Shown: positions 1-10,136 of the stretch, in pieces | Layout: each line of letters begins with the position of its first letter | Numbering within the stretch: position 1 is the first letter of the stretch | Assembly (NCBI RefSeq): GCF_013041605.1 | Contig: NZ_JABEQC010000001.1 | Coordinates: forward strand, 372,001-436,000 | From: Vibrio plantisponsor | Lineage (GTDB): Bacteria > Pseudomonadota > Gammaproteobacteria > Enterobacterales > Vibrionaceae | Direction of reading: 5' to 3' | Length of the DNA: 64,000 bases | Notes under the pieces: generated by a model | Seen by the model: only the letters and a program-made list of their open reading frames with translations | What the model was told of the DNA's origin: nothing | Database searches by the model: none | Translations under genes and position numbers: made by a program

Positions 1-547
1 CGATATCGAGGAAGTGCCAGAACAAGCTCAAGCAGTTAAAGCGAGTTTCCATCATGTCGTTCAAGCCTTTGGTTGATAGCTGCCAGTAGCACACTGCCAA
101 CCAGATCAAACCAAAGCTCACGTGTAGACCGTGTGTACCAACTAGCGTGAAGAACGCAGATAGGAACGCGCTGCGTTGAGGGCTTGCGCCTTCAGCGATC
201 AAGTGGTGGAACTCGTACAGCTCCATCGCAATAAAGCCAGCACCGAGAACGAAAGTAATCGCTAACCAACGTTTAAGAGCCGCAATGTCTTTGCGCTTCA
301 TCGCAATCATGCCGAAACCGAAGGTAATACTACTGAATAGCAGCATCATGGTTTCAACAAACACGAATGGCAGTTCAAATAGCTCTTTTGCGTCTGGTCC
401 ACCGGCTGTAGCGTTTGCTAGTACTGCGTACGTTGCGAATAAGCTCGCAAACAGTACACAGTCGCTCATCAGGTAAATCCAGAAACCAAACAGTTTCAGA
501 CCACCGGTATCGTGGTGATCATGTGCATCATGAGTATTAGCGTGCAT
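1..547 (-). CDS. cyoC: Cytochrome o ubiquinol oxidase subunit III (partial, runs off left edge)
   Basis: Subunit III of the proton-pumping cytochrome bo3 quinol oxidase in the inner membrane. The visible 182 codons read from the ATG at 547 leftwards off the window. The N-terminus is His-rich ([11 protein letters not shown]), followed by [18 protein letters not shown], a typical CyoC start, and then further hydrophobic segments with the family-like stretch [12 protein letters not shown]. The start lies 11 bases inside the end of cyoB, so the two are translationally coupled in a cyoA-cyoB-cyoC order, as in other gammaproteobacteria. The C-terminus, and presumably cyoD and cyoE, lie outside the window. 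Identification is firm from sequence plus order. Confidence 0.95.
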   Translation of the reverse strand, partial: MHANTHDAHDHHDTGGLKLFGFWIYLMSDCVLFASLFATYAVLANATAGGPDAKELFELPFVFVETMMLLFSSITFGFGMIAMKRKDIAALKRWLAITFVLGAGFIAMELYEFHHLIAEGASPQRSAFLSAFFTLVGTHGLHVSFGLIWLAVCYWQLSTKGLNDMMETRFNCLSLFWHFLDI

Positions 548-2579
548 AAGTCACCTCCATATCGTTATCGTTGTCGTCTTGCTGTTGACCAGTAACTTGA
601 CCTTTCGCTTGTGCTACACGCAGACGGTGAGCCTCTTCAATCGCTCGAATCTCTTCTGGTTGTACGTAGTAGTCAATGTCTTCGTTAAAGCTGTGCTTAA
701 TTGCAGTCACAACGATACCAACGAAGCTTACTGCTGCCAGCCACCAGATGTACCAAATCATCGCGAAGCCAAAAATCAATGCAAATGCTGAAATGTACAT
801 ACCTGTCGGAGTGTTCTTCGGCATATGGATTGGTTGATAGTCCACTTCTTTGTTGATGTCGTGCTCACCACGTTCTTTTTGGTACCAGAATGCATCTAGC
901 TCATCGCCTTTTGGAATCACAGCGAAGTTATAGAACGGAGGTGGAGAAGATGTCGCCCACTCAAACGTACGGCCATCCCACGGGTCGCCAGTCACATCTG
1001 GGTTAAGGTGACGGTCACGGATACTTACGTAGAACTGGATGAACTGACACAGTACGCCAACAGCAATAATTGCAGTACCGAATGCTGCCACTGCAAGGAG
1101 TGGGAAGAATTCTGGATCGAGATTTTGGCTGATACGACGAGTCATACCCATGAAGCCCAGCGCGTAAAGTGGCAGGAACGCTAGGATGAAACCTGTAATC
1201 CAACACCAGTAAGCGCGTTTGCCCCAAGTCTCATCAAGCATGAATCCTGTTGCTTTCGGGAACCAGTATGTAATTGCCGCAAAGCAACCAAATACCACAC
1301 CACCGATGATGACGTTATGGAAGTGCGCAATTAGGAATACTGAGTTATGCAATACGAAGTCTGCACCCGGAACGGCCATCAGTACGCCTGTCATGCCACC
1401 AATCGTGAATGAGATCAGGAAGCCAACCGTCCACATCATAGGAGTGGTAAACGTAATACGGCCTTTGTACATGGTGAACAACCAGTTGAAAATCTTAACC
1501 CCTGTTGGAATTGAGATGATCATGGTTGCGATACCAAAGAAAGCGTTAACGTTCGCACCGCCACCCATAGTGAAGAAGTGATGTAGCCATACAACGAAAG
1601 CAAGGATGGTAATAACGATCGTTGCCCAAACCAGTGACGTGTAGCCAAACAGTTTCTTACGAGAGAAGGTTGCCGTCACTTCTGAGAACACTCCGAATAC
1701 AGGTAGTACAAGGATGTAAACCTCTGGGTGACCCCATGCCCAAATCAGGTTGACATACATCATCATGTTGCCGCCCATGTCATTGGTGAAGAAGTGCATA
1801 CCCAAGTAACGATCAAGCGTTAGCAGCGCGATGGTCACCGTTAAAATTGGGAAAGAAATAATGATCAGGATGTTTGAACACAGCGAAGCCCAAGTGAACA
1901 CTGGCATCTTCATCAATGGCATGCTTGGTGTACGCATACGTAGAATGGTCGCGAAGAAGTTCACACCTGATAACGTCGTGCCCACACCGGATATTTGCAG
2001 CGCCCAAATCCAGTAATCGACCCCTACTCCCGGACTGGCATCAATGCCAGAAAGCGGCGGATACGCAAGCCAACCAGTACGGCCAAACTCACCCACAGCC
2101 AGAGACATATTGGTCAGGATAATACCTACAACAAACAACCAAAAACTGAGGTTGTTTAAAAACGGATACGCAACATCGCGAGCACCGATTTGCAGTGGGA
2201 CAATAATGTTCATCAAACCAATGACGAGCGGCATTGCCACAAAGAAAATCATGATCACGCCATGCGCGGTAAAGATTTGATCATAGTGGTGCTGAGGCAG
2301 ATAACCTGCTTCACCCGCTGATGAAAGTAGCTGTTGGCTACGCATCATCACTGCATCTGCAAAACCACGAAGTAGCATGATCATCGCTGCAGCAATATAC
2401 ATAAAGCCAAGCTTTTTATGGTCTACCGATGTAAACCACTCATTCCAAAGATACTGCCATTTACCCATGCGAGTAATAGCCGTAACAACAGCAAGGCCAA
2501 CGATCGCAATCACAGCAAGCGTGATCATGATAATTGGCTCATGGTATGGAATGGAGTCTAAAGTAAGTCTTCCAAACAT
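537..2579 (-). CDS. cyoB: Cytochrome o ubiquinol oxidase subunit I
   Basis: Catalytic subunit of cytochrome bo3. It oxidises ubiquinol, reduces O2 to water and pumps protons. The protein has 680 residues, slightly longer than the roughly 663 of E. coli, with an extended polar C-terminus. The heme and copper ligands can be read directly: H106 in FTAHG, then H284 and Y288 in WGHPEVYIL (the cross-linked His-Tyr pair), the double His in VWLHHFF, and the two heme-ligand His in IAHFHNV. Multiple transmembrane helices run throughout. It lies 6 bp downstream of cyoA and overlaps cyoC, so this is one operon. Expression is probably oxygen-controlled (see the FNR-type box at 3852). Confidence 0.98.
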   Translation of the reverse strand: MFGRLTLDSIPYHEPIIMITLAVIAIVGLAVVTAITRMGKWQYLWNEWFTSVDHKKLGFMYIAAAMIMLLRGFADAVMMRSQQLLSSAGEAGYLPQHHYDQIFTAHGVIMIFFVAMPLVIGLMNIIVPLQIGARDVAYPFLNNLSFWLFVVGIILTNMSLAVGEFGRTGWLAYPPLSGIDASPGVGVDYWIWALQISGVGTTLSGVNFFATILRMRTPSMPLMKMPVFTWASLCSNILIIISFPILTVTIALLTLDRYLGMHFFTNDMGGNMMMYVNLIWAWGHPEVYILVLPVFGVFSEVTATFSRKKLFGYTSLVWATIVITILAFVVWLHHFFTMGGGANVNAFFGIATMIISIPTGVKIFNWLFTMYKGRITFTTPMMWTVGFLISFTIGGMTGVLMAVPGADFVLHNSVFLIAHFHNVIIGGVVFGCFAAITYWFPKATGFMLDETWGKRAYWCWITGFILAFLPLYALGFMGMTRRISQNLDPEFFPLLAVAAFGTAIIAVGVLCQFIQFYVSIRDRHLNPDVTGDPWDGRTFEWATSSPPPFYNFAVIPKGDELDAFWYQKERGEHDINKEVDYQPIHMPKNTPTGMYISAFALIFGFAMIWYIWWLAAVSFVGIVVTAIKHSFNEDIDYYVQPEEIRAIEEAHRLRVAQAKGQVTGQQQDDNDNDMEVTYAR

Positions 2580-2585
2580 CGTCTG

Positions 2586-3500
2586 TTACCCTTTATGTTC
2601 TGCCATGTCCATGTGACTGTGTTGTGTCTCTCCTTCACTCATATTGAGTGAGCCCATGTGTTGCATAACAACCGACTCGAATAAGTCTTGTGGGATGTGA
2701 GAGTAGTAAGTCACCGGAACGTTTTCACTTGGCTCAGCAAGCGCTTGGTAATCACTGAAAGCGTGTAGCATGGATGGCTGCTTTTTCACTTCACTAACCC
2801 ACTCTTCAAAGCTTTGCTCGTCAGGTAGTGCATTGGCGACAAATTTCATGTGTGAAAAGCCTTCGCCGCTATAACTTGACGATATACCTTTGTACTCTCC
2901 CTCATGGTTCGCAATCAGATGTAGACGTGTCACCATGCCTGGCATAGCGTAAATTTGACTGCCTAAACGAGGAATGAAGAAAGAGTTCATGATGTTGTCC
3001 GACGTAATTTTGAACGTCACAGGAACATCTTTAGGGAAGGCAACGTAGTTAACCGTAGCGATTTTTTGTTCTGGGTAGATGAACAACCATTTCCAATCCA
3101 GTGAAACCACTTCAATCGTGACGGGTTTGATATCACTTTTCAGCGGCACAGACGGTTCTAGCTCGTGAGTTGAACGCCAAGTAATCACAGCCAAAATCGC
3201 AATGATGATGATTGGAATCGTCCAAACAACCAATTCGATCTTAGTTGAGTGAGACCACTCAGGAGCATATTCAACGTCGGTATTGCTAGCACGGTACTTA
3301 TAGGCGAAGTAAATTGTCATTAAAATCACAGGGATAACAACAATCAACATCAAGAGAAGAGAGGTAATGATCAACTCTTTCTCACGCACTCCTACTAGGC
3401 CCTTGGGATCCAGCAAAGCAGACTGACATCCAGACAGGAGCAAAATTGCACAAAACAATCCCACTCGCGACAAGATGCTTTTATATCTTGAGGCTTCCAT
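2586..3500 (-). CDS. cyoA: Cytochrome o ubiquinol oxidase subunit II (lipoprotein)
   Basis: Subunit II of cytochrome bo3, 304 residues (the E. coli protein is 315). A lipoprotein signal ends in LLSGC with the lipidated Cys at residue 25. Two transmembrane segments follow (about 43-65 and 85-107), then the periplasmic cupredoxin-like domain (VSLDWKWLFIYPEQ). The copper-A ligands of cytochrome c oxidases are not seen, as expected for a quinol oxidase. It is the first gene of the cyoABC operon on the minus strand. A long divergent spacer separates it from a chemoreceptor gene. The C-terminal tail is His- and Met-rich (MSEGETQHSHMDMAEH), which is unusual to my eye but of unknown meaning. Confidence 0.97.
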   Translation of the reverse strand: MEASRYKSILSRVGLFCAILLLSGCQSALLDPKGLVGVREKELIITSLLLMLIVVIPVILMTIYFAYKYRASNTDVEYAPEWSHSTKIELVVWTIPIIIIAILAVITWRSTHELEPSVPLKSDIKPVTIEVVSLDWKWLFIYPEQKIATVNYVAFPKDVPVTFKITSDNIMNSFFIPRLGSQIYAMPGMVTRLHLIANHEGEYKGISSSYSGEGFSHMKFVANALPDEQSFEEWVSEVKKQPSMLHAFSDYQALAEPSENVPVTYYSHIPQDLFESVVMQHMGSLNMSEGETQHSHMDMAEHKG

Positions 3501-3851
3501 TGACTTTCTCGATTATGTTTACGGAATTCCTTAGCAAAAGTTGGCACTTTAAGAATCCGTATGAATTTATATGAGTTTTATTGTGTTGAGCGTGTAACAA
3601 AAGCACTGCTGTATCTTTAACCCAGACAAATCTTTGAAAAGCCATTCACACCTATCAAAACTCATCAACGTAAAAGTTACAAAAGGAAACATTTGGTTAC
3701 ATCCGGCGCATTATGCTTACATAGAAACGGCATTCAAAGTGCAGCAAAATGAAATCTAACCTTCCAAAAATGAAATTAGCCTTCAAAATTAACCACTTAC
3801 AAACAAAGGTTAATAACCTTAACTTGTTGTAATACTGAGACAAAGCATTTG

Positions 3852-3865
3852 TTGATCTAAATCAA
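3852..3865. promoter_or_regulatory. FNR-type box, perfect TTGAT-N4-ATCAA
   Basis: The 14-mer TTGATCTAAATCAA matches the FNR consensus in both half sites. It lies in the 655-bp divergent spacer (3501-4155), about 350 bp upstream of cyoA and 290 bp upstream of the chemoreceptor start. FNR repression of cyo under low oxygen is established in E. coli. Which of the two genes is the target here is inference. The rest of the spacer is AT-rich. I see no other feature I can name in it, and no convincing sigma-70 promoter with proper spacing. Confidence 0.6.
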
Positions 3866-4155
3866 TAAACCGACCTATTGAACAGATAAATTACCCGCTA
3901 TTTTTTTTAATTTTTATCTATGTATTGACACCGTTGTTTTTTTGCTGAGGGCCGTTATACGAGTAGCGCTAGGAATGTAACTCCTCGTTGTAGTTGCAAA
4001 AACTTCAAGACCTCAAGCAAGAATGCCGATGAATACACCCAAGCTTTCATCTTCCAGTACAGAGTTTCTGCAACTTCTGAACTAATCTTATTGATAACAA
4101 CATTAACAACTAAAAAAGCCAGTTGTTATGGTCTTTGACTAAAAAGGATGTGGCC

Positions 4156-5817
4156 ATGAACTTAACTATTCGTTCTCGACTTTATATTCTGTCTATTGTT
4201 CCACTATTACTGATCGCTGCCAGCATGATGTTTGTGAGTTTTACTCAATCGAGCAGTTTGAATAAACATCAAATGGAATCGACAAGTAACTCTATGATGG
4301 CGATGAAAAAAACGGAGCTGAAGTCCTACTTACAAATTGCAGACTCAGCTTTAATCCCATTGAAGAAAAGCAACGCTTCTTTAGAACAGGCGTTAGAAAT
4401 CCTTAAAGAAGTTCAATTCGGTCAAAACGGATATCTGTTTGGTTATGATTCAAAAGGGACTCGATTATTGCTTGGGAAAAGCAGCGCTGGTATCGGTGAG
4501 AATTTCTGGACATTACAGGATGCTCAAGGCAACTATCTGGTTCAGGATCTCATTCGCAACTCTAAAACCGGTGATTTCACCACTTACTACTTCCCAAAAC
4601 CGGGAGAATCGACACCTTTACCTAAGTTGAGCTATTCCGTTTACATCCCGCAATGGGACCTAATGATAGGCACCGGCTTTTACACCGATGATATCGATGC
4701 TGAAATTGCGATTATGGATAAGCGGGCAAATGATGAACTAATGCAAAGCTTATGGAGCTTAGCGACTGTAACGGCCGTTATCATACTTGTTGTCGGTGTG
4801 TTTACTCTGTTCTTCAATCGCACCATAATGCGCCCGATTGAACTATTCGATGCTTCGATTCGCTCATTCGCCAGTGGCGATGCCGATCTCACAGCACGAA
4901 TGGAGAAGTTTACCGTACCAGAATTCGCCTCTCTTAGTACCAACTTCAATGCTTTTGTTGGTAGCCTGCAAGAAATCATTAAACGAGTAAATCAGGTGGG
5001 AAGACAAGTGGTCGATGAAACGAACCTGATGACACAACGCGCAGCTCAGGTCGATGACTTAGCCACCAATCAACGCGGAGAAACAGAACAAGTTGCCACC
5101 GCAATGACAGAAATGACCACGACCGCCAATGAAATTTCAAACAATGCTATCCAAGCCGCACAGTCAGCTAAAGATGCTGATGACAATGCAATATCGGCGC
5201 ACGAAATCGTAGATTCTGCAGCGCAATCTGTACAGGCATTAGCGGAGGAAGTCTCGCAAGCGAGCAATGTTATTTCTAAACTCGAAGGGGATGTGAAGAA
5301 TATTTCAATGTCTCTGGAAGTCATTCAGGACATTGCAGAACAAACCAACTTACTGGCGCTCAATGCTGCAATAGAAGCGGCAAGAGCGGGTGACCAGGGT
5401 CGAGGCTTTGCCGTTGTTGCTGATGAAGTGCGTAAACTAGCCAGCAGAACTCAACAAAGTACGGGTGAAATCCATGCGGTTATCAATCAGCTAAAAACCG
5501 CTTCCGATGCTGCGGTGCATGCCATGGACTCAAGTCAAAGCCGAAGTGAAGCAGCGGTAAATGAAGCCAATGCAGCAGCAAAAGCTCTGGAGAAAATTCA
5601 GCAATCCATCAGTACGATTATGGATATGAACTCCTTGATCGCGACCGCAACAGAAGAGCAAAGCATCGTTGGTCAAGAAATCTCACAACGTATTGTTGTT
5701 ATCTCCGATCAAAGTAGTGAATCTGCAAGTCTGGCAAACGAAAACCGACAAGGCAGCCAGAGCCTGAATGAAAGAGCACATGAGCTTTACGATCTGGTAG
5801 CAAGATTTAAGGTGTGA
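4156..5817 (+). CDS. Methyl-accepting chemotaxis protein with single Cache sensor
   Basis: Membrane chemoreceptor that signals to CheA/CheW. It has 553 residues from the ATG at 4156, chosen because AGGATG lies just upstream; an earlier in-frame TTG at 4123 has no such site. Order: an N-terminal membrane helix (about 10-30), a periplasmic sCache_2-like sensor (about 35-190, with [15 protein letters not shown] and later [13 protein letters not shown]), a second membrane helix (about 197-217), HAMP, and a long cytoplasmic signalling coiled coil. The hairpin tip [26 protein letters not shown] is the invariant CheW/CheA contact, located near residues 395-420. The ligand is unknown; Cache receptors of this type often sense small organic acids. 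It is followed by a paralogue with a different sensor. Confidence 0.95.
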   Translation: MNLTIRSRLYILSIVPLLLIAASMMFVSFTQSSSLNKHQMESTSNSMMAMKKTELKSYLQIADSALIPLKKSNASLEQALEILKEVQFGQNGYLFGYDSKGTRLLLGKSSAGIGENFWTLQDAQGNYLVQDLIRNSKTGDFTTYYFPKPGESTPLPKLSYSVYIPQWDLMIGTGFYTDDIDAEIAIMDKRANDELMQSLWSLATVTAVIILVVGVFTLFFNRTIMRPIELFDASIRSFASGDADLTARMEKFTVPEFASLSTNFNAFVGSLQEIIKRVNQVGRQVVDETNLMTQRAAQVDDLATNQRGETEQVATAMTEMTTTANEISNNAIQAAQSAKDADDNAISAHEIVDSAAQSVQALAEEVSQASNVISKLEGDVKNISMSLEVIQDIAEQTNLLALNAAIEAARAGDQGRGFAVVADEVRKLASRTQQSTGEIHAVINQLKTASDAAVHAMDSSQSRSEAAVNEANAAAKALEKIQQSISTIMDMNSLIATATEEQSIVGQEISQRIVVISDQSSESASLANENRQGSQSLNERAHELYDLVARFKV

Positions 5818-5821
5818 GTAA

Positions 5822-5834
5822 TTTACACTGTAAA
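5822..5834. promoter_or_regulatory. parS2: parS2 centromere site (TTTACACTGTAAA)
   Basis: Exact match to the Vibrio chromosome-2 parS2 consensus TTTACANTGTAAA, palindromic around the central base. It lies five bases after the stop of the first chemoreceptor gene. It should be bound by the ParB2 encoded at 16619. One of six such matches in this window. Confidence 0.9.
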
Positions 5835-5895
5835 CAACGACTTTGAAAAACTTAAGAGAGGTAAGAAATGGGCGGCGGTTCGATTATCAACGCAC

Positions 5896-5927
5896 ATTTC
5901 TTTTCTGTACTATTTCTTTTCTGTACT
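5896..5927. repeat. Perfect 16-bp tandem duplication
   Basis: The unit ATTTCTTTTCTGTACT occurs twice head to tail (5896-5911 and 5912-5927). The second copy ends in TGTACT, which forms an inverted repeat with AGTACA at 5933-5938 (5-base spacer). It sits 50-85 bp upstream of the second chemoreceptor gene, so it may be promoter or operator DNA. Confidence 0.8.
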
Positions 5928-5979
5928 TAGACAGTACACACCTCTCTAACGAACACACAAACATCATAAAGGCCTGCCC

Positions 5980-7866
5980 ATGTTCAAAAATTTGTCTTTG
6001 AAAAACAAACTGGCAATCTCTGCCAGTATCGCCATCATCCTCGGTGGCGTATTGGTAGAAGCATTATCCTACAATGCAGCTCTTAAGCGACTCGATATTG
6101 AAGTGGAGCAGCGCCTACAAAGTACGACTACTTCGTATAACCAGTATGTGAATGACTGGCTTATCTCAAAAGAACGAGCACTGACAGCGCTATCAAACGA
6201 ATCAAAAGAAGAAGACATTGTCACTCACCTAAAACAAGTTCGTGACTCTGCAGGTTTTGACAACGTTTTCTTGGCATATCCAGATGGCTCTCAGAAAAAT
6301 GCCAACGATGTAAAACTACCACCTGGCAATGACGATCCTCGAAAATGGGGCTGGTACATCAATGCAAAAGCGAATCCTGCCAAAGTGTTTATGGATAACC
6401 CAACAACCGCAGCAGCGACTGGTGCGAATGTTGTGTCTCTCGGCAAAGCTTTGAACTTGCATGGTCAACAAGTTGTATTGGGAGCAGATGTAGAAATCAC
6501 GGATATTATCAACAACATTAAGCAGGTCATATTACCCGGCGACGGCTATATGTTTATTGCCAACGAGCAAGGCAACATATTTACACACACTGATACTAAG
6601 CTATTGAATAAAAATGTCTCTGAATTAGGCATCGACTTCGCTGACATTAAAAAAGCGGTTTCCAGCCAGACCGATCTTACTATTTCAGTGGCAGGTGAAA
6701 GCTATGTGCTTTACGCGAGAAATATAAATAACACCCGTTTGACAACAGTAACAGTGATTAACTACGAATCGCTGGTAGCACCTTTGTATGACGCTATTTT
6801 GGGGCAGTTGCTTGTAACCGCTATTGTCGTCATTCTCTGTACCGTCTTGTTCAACCTATTGTGTAACGTTCTGTTCCGTCCGTTGAATAACGTTTCAAAC
6901 GCACTGGCACAAATCGCAAATGGTAGCGGCGATTTAACTCAGCGTATTGAAGTTGAAAATAACGATGAAGTCGGAACCCTAGCGAATAACTTCAATACAT
7001 TCGTCGAAAGCTTAAGACAGTTAATCGAGCATATTCGCCTACAGGCGCAACACCTCTCCGAACAGTCGGAACATGGCGCACATAGAGCCAATCAATCTGC
7101 GTCTGAACTGAACCATCAGCATCAGGAAGTGGTAATGGTGGCAACCGCAGTCACAGAGATGGCGTCAGCGACACAGGAAATAGCGTCCCATGCTGAGCAA
7201 ACCGCTCATGCGGCACAAGATTCAGCGATGAGTACAAACAATGGACATGATTTGGTGATTCAAACAAAAGGATCGATCAGCAATCTGGCCAACTCAGTGA
7301 GCGAAGCAAGCACAGTTATTTCAGCGCTCAATAAGCATGCTCTTGAGATCTCAACTGTTCTCGCAACGATTCAAGGTATTGCAGAGCAAACCAACTTATT
7401 GGCTCTTAACGCTGCAATTGAAGCGGCTCGTGCTGGCGAACAAGGTCGTGGATTTGCGGTGGTTGCTGATGAAGTTCGTGTTTTATCACAGCGAACTCAC
7501 ACCTCAACCGAAGAAATCAAAGCAACGATTGAAACTTTGCAAGAGACGACCAAACAAGCCGTAAATTTAATGGAAAGCAGCTCTGAACTCGCTAGAAATT
7601 CTGTAGAGGATGCTGATAAGGCAACGGTTGCGTTAGAAGAGATCAAAACTGCCGTCGCTCTCATCAGTGATATGGCGACTCAAATCGCAACAGCGGCAGA
7701 AGAGCAGACCCATGTGACCAGCGAAATCACACAAAATGTCACGTCAATCAAGGATGTGACAGATCAACTTGTTGTCGGGTCAGAAGAGAGCTTAAGCCAA
7801 TCGAATGAGCTGAGAAATCAAGCCGATGAACTCAGAGCGAAAGTAGCAACATTTAAACTCAGTTAA
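5980..7866 (+). CDS. Methyl-accepting chemotaxis protein with double Cache sensor
   Basis: A 628-residue chemoreceptor. An N-terminal membrane helix (about 10-30) precedes a large periplasmic dCache_1-type sensor (about 35-270, with FLAYPDGS, a [10 protein letters not shown] segment and [15 protein letters not shown]). A second membrane helix (about 272-294), a HAMP domain ([24 protein letters not shown]) and the signalling domain follow, with the conserved tip [26 protein letters not shown]. The dCache class commonly binds amino acids, but the ligand cannot be told from sequence. The start ATG at 5980 follows a weak AAAGG site. It has its own leader of about 160 bp, holding parS2 and the tandem repeat, so it need not be cotranscribed with the upstream receptor. 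Confidence 0.95.
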   Translation: MFKNLSLKNKLAISASIAIILGGVLVEALSYNAALKRLDIEVEQRLQSTTTSYNQYVNDWLISKERALTALSNESKEEDIVTHLKQVRDSAGFDNVFLAYPDGSQKNANDVKLPPGNDDPRKWGWYINAKANPAKVFMDNPTTAAATGANVVSLGKALNLHGQQVVLGADVEITDIINNIKQVILPGDGYMFIANEQGNIFTHTDTKLLNKNVSELGIDFADIKKAVSSQTDLTISVAGESYVLYARNINNTRLTTVTVINYESLVAPLYDAILGQLLVTAIVVILCTVLFNLLCNVLFRPLNNVSNALAQIANGSGDLTQRIEVENNDEVGTLANNFNTFVESLRQLIEHIRLQAQHLSEQSEHGAHRANQSASELNHQHQEVVMVATAVTEMASATQEIASHAEQTAHAAQDSAMSTNNGHDLVIQTKGSISNLANSVSEASTVISALNKHALEISTVLATIQGIAEQTNLLALNAAIEAARAGEQGRGFAVVADEVRVLSQRTHTSTEEIKATIETLQETTKQAVNLMESSSELARNSVEDADKATVALEEIKTAVALISDMATQIATAAEEQTHVTSEITQNVTSIKDVTDQLVVGSEESLSQSNELRNQADELRAKVATFKLS

Positions 7867-7889
7867 ACATTGTTAGTGTTGTGAGAGAC

Positions 7890-7925
7890 AAAAGCCGCAC
7901 CCATTTCTGAGGCGCGGCTTTTCAT
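7890..7925 (+). terminator. Rho-independent terminator after the second chemoreceptor gene
   Basis: The arms AAAAGCCGC and GCGGCTTTT form a strong stem around a short loop, followed by T-rich sequence. It lies between convergent genes and could serve both. Confidence 0.8.
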
Positions 7926-7997
7926 TTGTTCTTTAACACCGTCTGTCTTCTACAAAACGGTGTCTATCAGTCTATCAACACTCTATAGAGTAAGAAA

Positions 7998-8873
7998 TTA
8001 AAGCTCAGCTTTTTTCTTAATCGCTTTGATCAAAATAGAGGTATCCATGCGACCCTCACCTTGTTCAGATAGAGACTGATAGGACTCAATCGTTTTTTGC
8101 GTCATAGGTAAAGCCACGCCTTGACGTTTCGCTTCATCAAGACAGAAACCGAGATCTTTGATCATCCAATCAATAGCAAAACCGAAGTCGAACTTATTCT
8201 GCGACATGGTTACAGCACGGTTTTCCATTTGCCAAGATCCTGCCGCACCGTTTTTCAAACACGCGACGAGAGTTTCAATATCAAGGCCAGCTTTTTCAGC
8301 CAGAATCAAACCTTCAGAAATACCTGTCAACGCGCCAGCAATGCAGATCTGGTTAACCATTTTAGCGCGTTGTCCCTGCCCTACTTTGCCCATTAGAACA
8401 GAAGAACGACCATACGCATTAAATACAGGCTGAAGATAATCGAAAACCTTTGGCTCACCACCGCACATAATCGTCAGAACGCCATTCTCTGCGCCAGCTT
8501 GACCACCAGACACAGGAGCGTCCATAAAGCGTACTCCAACAGCCTGAGCGGCTTCTGAGAGCTCCTCAGCAAGGAGTGCAGATGTTGTTGTATGGTCTAC
8601 TAGAACAGAGCCGGATTTCATAAATGCCAACGCGCCGGTTTCGCTGGTGGTCATACTACGAACGTCGTCGTCGTTACCCACACAAAGCAAAACCACATCC
8701 GCATCTTTCACACACTCAGCTACTGTTGAGCGATAAGCTCCACCATGTTGCTCCGCCCAAGCTTTTGCTTTTGCTTCTGTGCGGTTAAAAACGGTAACGT
8801 CAAATCCTGCTTTGACTAAGTGACCAGCCATGGGATAGCCCATAACACCTAAACCAATAAAACTGACTTTCAT
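7998..8873 (-). CDS. 3-hydroxyisobutyrate dehydrogenase / tartronate semialdehyde reductase family
   Basis: NAD(P)-dependent beta-hydroxyacid dehydrogenase of 291 residues. The start is the ATG at 8873, preceded by AAGGAG at good spacing. The N-terminal Rossmann fold begins KVSFIGLGVMGYPMAGHL (GxGxxG). The substrate-binding signature is DAPVSGGQAGAENG (about 115-130), and the catalytic Lys lies in KVGQGQRAKMVNQ (about 170). The family reduces or oxidises short beta-hydroxy acids (valine catabolism, glyoxylate and tartronate pathways), and the exact substrate is not decidable here. The start codon lies two bases beyond the end of the upstream lysR gene, so the two form a tight unit in which the LysR protein probably controls this enzyme. 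Confidence 0.85.
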   Translation of the reverse strand: MKVSFIGLGVMGYPMAGHLVKAGFDVTVFNRTEAKAKAWAEQHGGAYRSTVAECVKDADVVLLCVGNDDDVRSMTTSETGALAFMKSGSVLVDHTTTSALLAEELSEAAQAVGVRFMDAPVSGGQAGAENGVLTIMCGGEPKVFDYLQPVFNAYGRSSVLMGKVGQGQRAKMVNQICIAGALTGISEGLILAEKAGLDIETLVACLKNGAAGSWQMENRAVTMSQNKFDFGFAIDWMIKDLGFCLDEAKRQGVALPMTQKTIESYQSLSEQGEGRMDTSILIKAIKKKAEL

Positions 8874-8874
8874 T

Positions 8875-9786
8875 TTAATCTCCTTGAACAACGGGCTTAC
8901 CATGCTTCAACATAGCCGAAGCCTCCAAAAGAGCTTCAACTAACAAAGTAAGAGCCCTAGGCTGATATTTTCGTTCTTTATAAACTAAATAAGCTTGTTT
9001 ATCACTGCGATGATAGTGCGGTAGAACCTGTACGACCCTCATATCCTTTGAAATATGTCGATATGGTAGTGAAGCTACACCTAAGCCTCTCACCACAGCT
9101 CCCGCAATAGCGTTAATGTCATTAATGACTAATTTAGGCTTAATTTGTAAAACTTGAATGAATTCGTCATCTTGGTAAACGGGCACTTCACGCTGCCTGT
9201 CGACAGATAGCCAATCCAATTTTTGCAAATGACCCAATGTTTGTATTGGCCCCACTCTTTCTAAATATTCTGGGCTAGCAAAAAATCCGTGCTGAGCACG
9301 AAACAGCGGTCTAGCAACCATGCCATCCAAACCAGACAAATCAAACGTCATTAGAAGATCTCGATTTGTTTCCGGCATAGAGTATTCCTGGCTCAAAGCC
9401 AGTTCTACATTCACCTTCGGATGTTTTCTTATAAAGTCCTCTACTACGTCACCAACAAATGCTCGGTAGAAGTTATGAGGGATAGCTAGCCGGATGCTGC
9501 CAGCAATTTCCTGACTATGAGTCATGATCTGAGTAAACGTGCTCTCTAGGTTTTCCATGCCGCTGCGTATTGCTTGAAAAGTTTCCTTTCCGGTCTGTGT
9601 AGCAACAAGTTCTCTGCCCTGCTTTTCGAGTAGTCGTAAATTTAAACGACTTTCCAACGCGGACAGCCTGCGAGACATGGTAGATGGCGGGAGTTGCAAT
9701 TTTTTAGAAGCAGCCAGAAGAGAGCCTTCTTCCACCACACAAAAGAACAGGTAGAGGTCATCAACGTTTCCAAATATGGAATTCAT
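8875..9786 (-). CDS. LysR-family transcriptional regulator
   Basis: A 303-residue LysR-type regulator. The winged helix-turn-helix is at about 8-67 (LYLFFCVVEEGSLLAASKKLQLPPSTMSRRLSALE), and a periplasmic-binding-protein-like effector domain starts around residue 95. It reads into the dehydrogenase gene with essentially no gap and is divergent from the small DUF2798 gene across 82 bp. LysR proteins usually bind such a divergent spacer, so autoregulation plus control of one or both neighbours is likely. The co-inducer is unknown. Confidence 0.93.
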   Translation of the reverse strand: MNSIFGNVDDLYLFFCVVEEGSLLAASKKLQLPPSTMSRRLSALESRLNLRLLEKQGRELVATQTGKETFQAIRSGMENLESTFTQIMTHSQEIAGSIRLAIPHNFYRAFVGDVVEDFIRKHPKVNVELALSQEYSMPETNRDLLMTFDLSGLDGMVARPLFRAQHGFFASPEYLERVGPIQTLGHLQKLDWLSVDRQREVPVYQDDEFIQVLQIKPKLVINDINAIAGAVVRGLGVASLPYRHISKDMRVVQVLPHYHRSDKQAYLVYKERKYQPRALTLLVEALLEASAMLKHGKPVVQGD

Positions 9787-9868
9787 AGTTCTTTTCTTAG
9801 TTCTATTTTTCAGTTCTAGACAGTTATATCCTGATTGTTAGATTTATTAAACAGCTTGATAACATTTC

Positions 9869-10123
9869 ATGAATAAAAAACAATTTTGGTACACAGCATT
9901 ACTTTCATCATTCACGATGGCGCTTATTATGTCTGGTGTACTGTCAGGATATAAAATCGGGTTTAGTAGCGAATGGCCTGCAAACTGGCTCAACAGCTTC
10001 CTTATTGCTTGGCCGTTAGCGTTGTTACTAAACCTAACCGCCCTCCCTCAGATCAGGAAACTGGCATTCTGGTTAGCAGAACCTAAAGTTTCATGTGACA
10101 TAAAAGCAAAAAACCGAGCCTAA
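9869..10123 (+). CDS. Small DUF2798-type membrane protein
   Basis: An 84-residue protein with two predicted membrane helices (about 8-28 and 42-62). It carries the pattern FTMALIMSGVLS...NSFLIAWPLALLLN that I associate with the DUF2798 family, whose function is unknown. It is divergent from lysR, so it may be a LysR-regulated gene. The stop codon sits inside the terminator hairpin at 10111. A second, degenerate or fused copy is not seen; many family members have two copies. Confidence 0.75.
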   Translation: MNKKQFWYTALLSSFTMALIMSGVLSGYKIGFSSEWPANWLNSFLIAWPLALLLNLTALPQIRKLAFWLAEPKVSCDIKAKNRA

Positions 10124-10134
10124 GCTCGGTTTTT
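10111..10134. terminator. Bidirectional terminator
   Basis: Stem AACCGAGC / GCTCGGTT with a four-base loop that includes the TAA of the DUF2798 gene. A-rich sequence lies on one side and T-rich on the other, so it can end both this gene and the convergent YeeN-type gene ending at 10137. Confidence 0.85.
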
Positions 10135-10136
10135 CA

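Noticed and set aside
3921-3960. Sigma-70 promoter with TTGACA for the chemoreceptor
   Set aside because: The only TATA-like partner is at 24 bp spacing, too long.
3960-4100. Riboswitch in the chemoreceptor leader
   Set aside because: Leader looks structured, but no match to the c-di-GMP, TPP, glycine or lysine riboswitch cores that I know.
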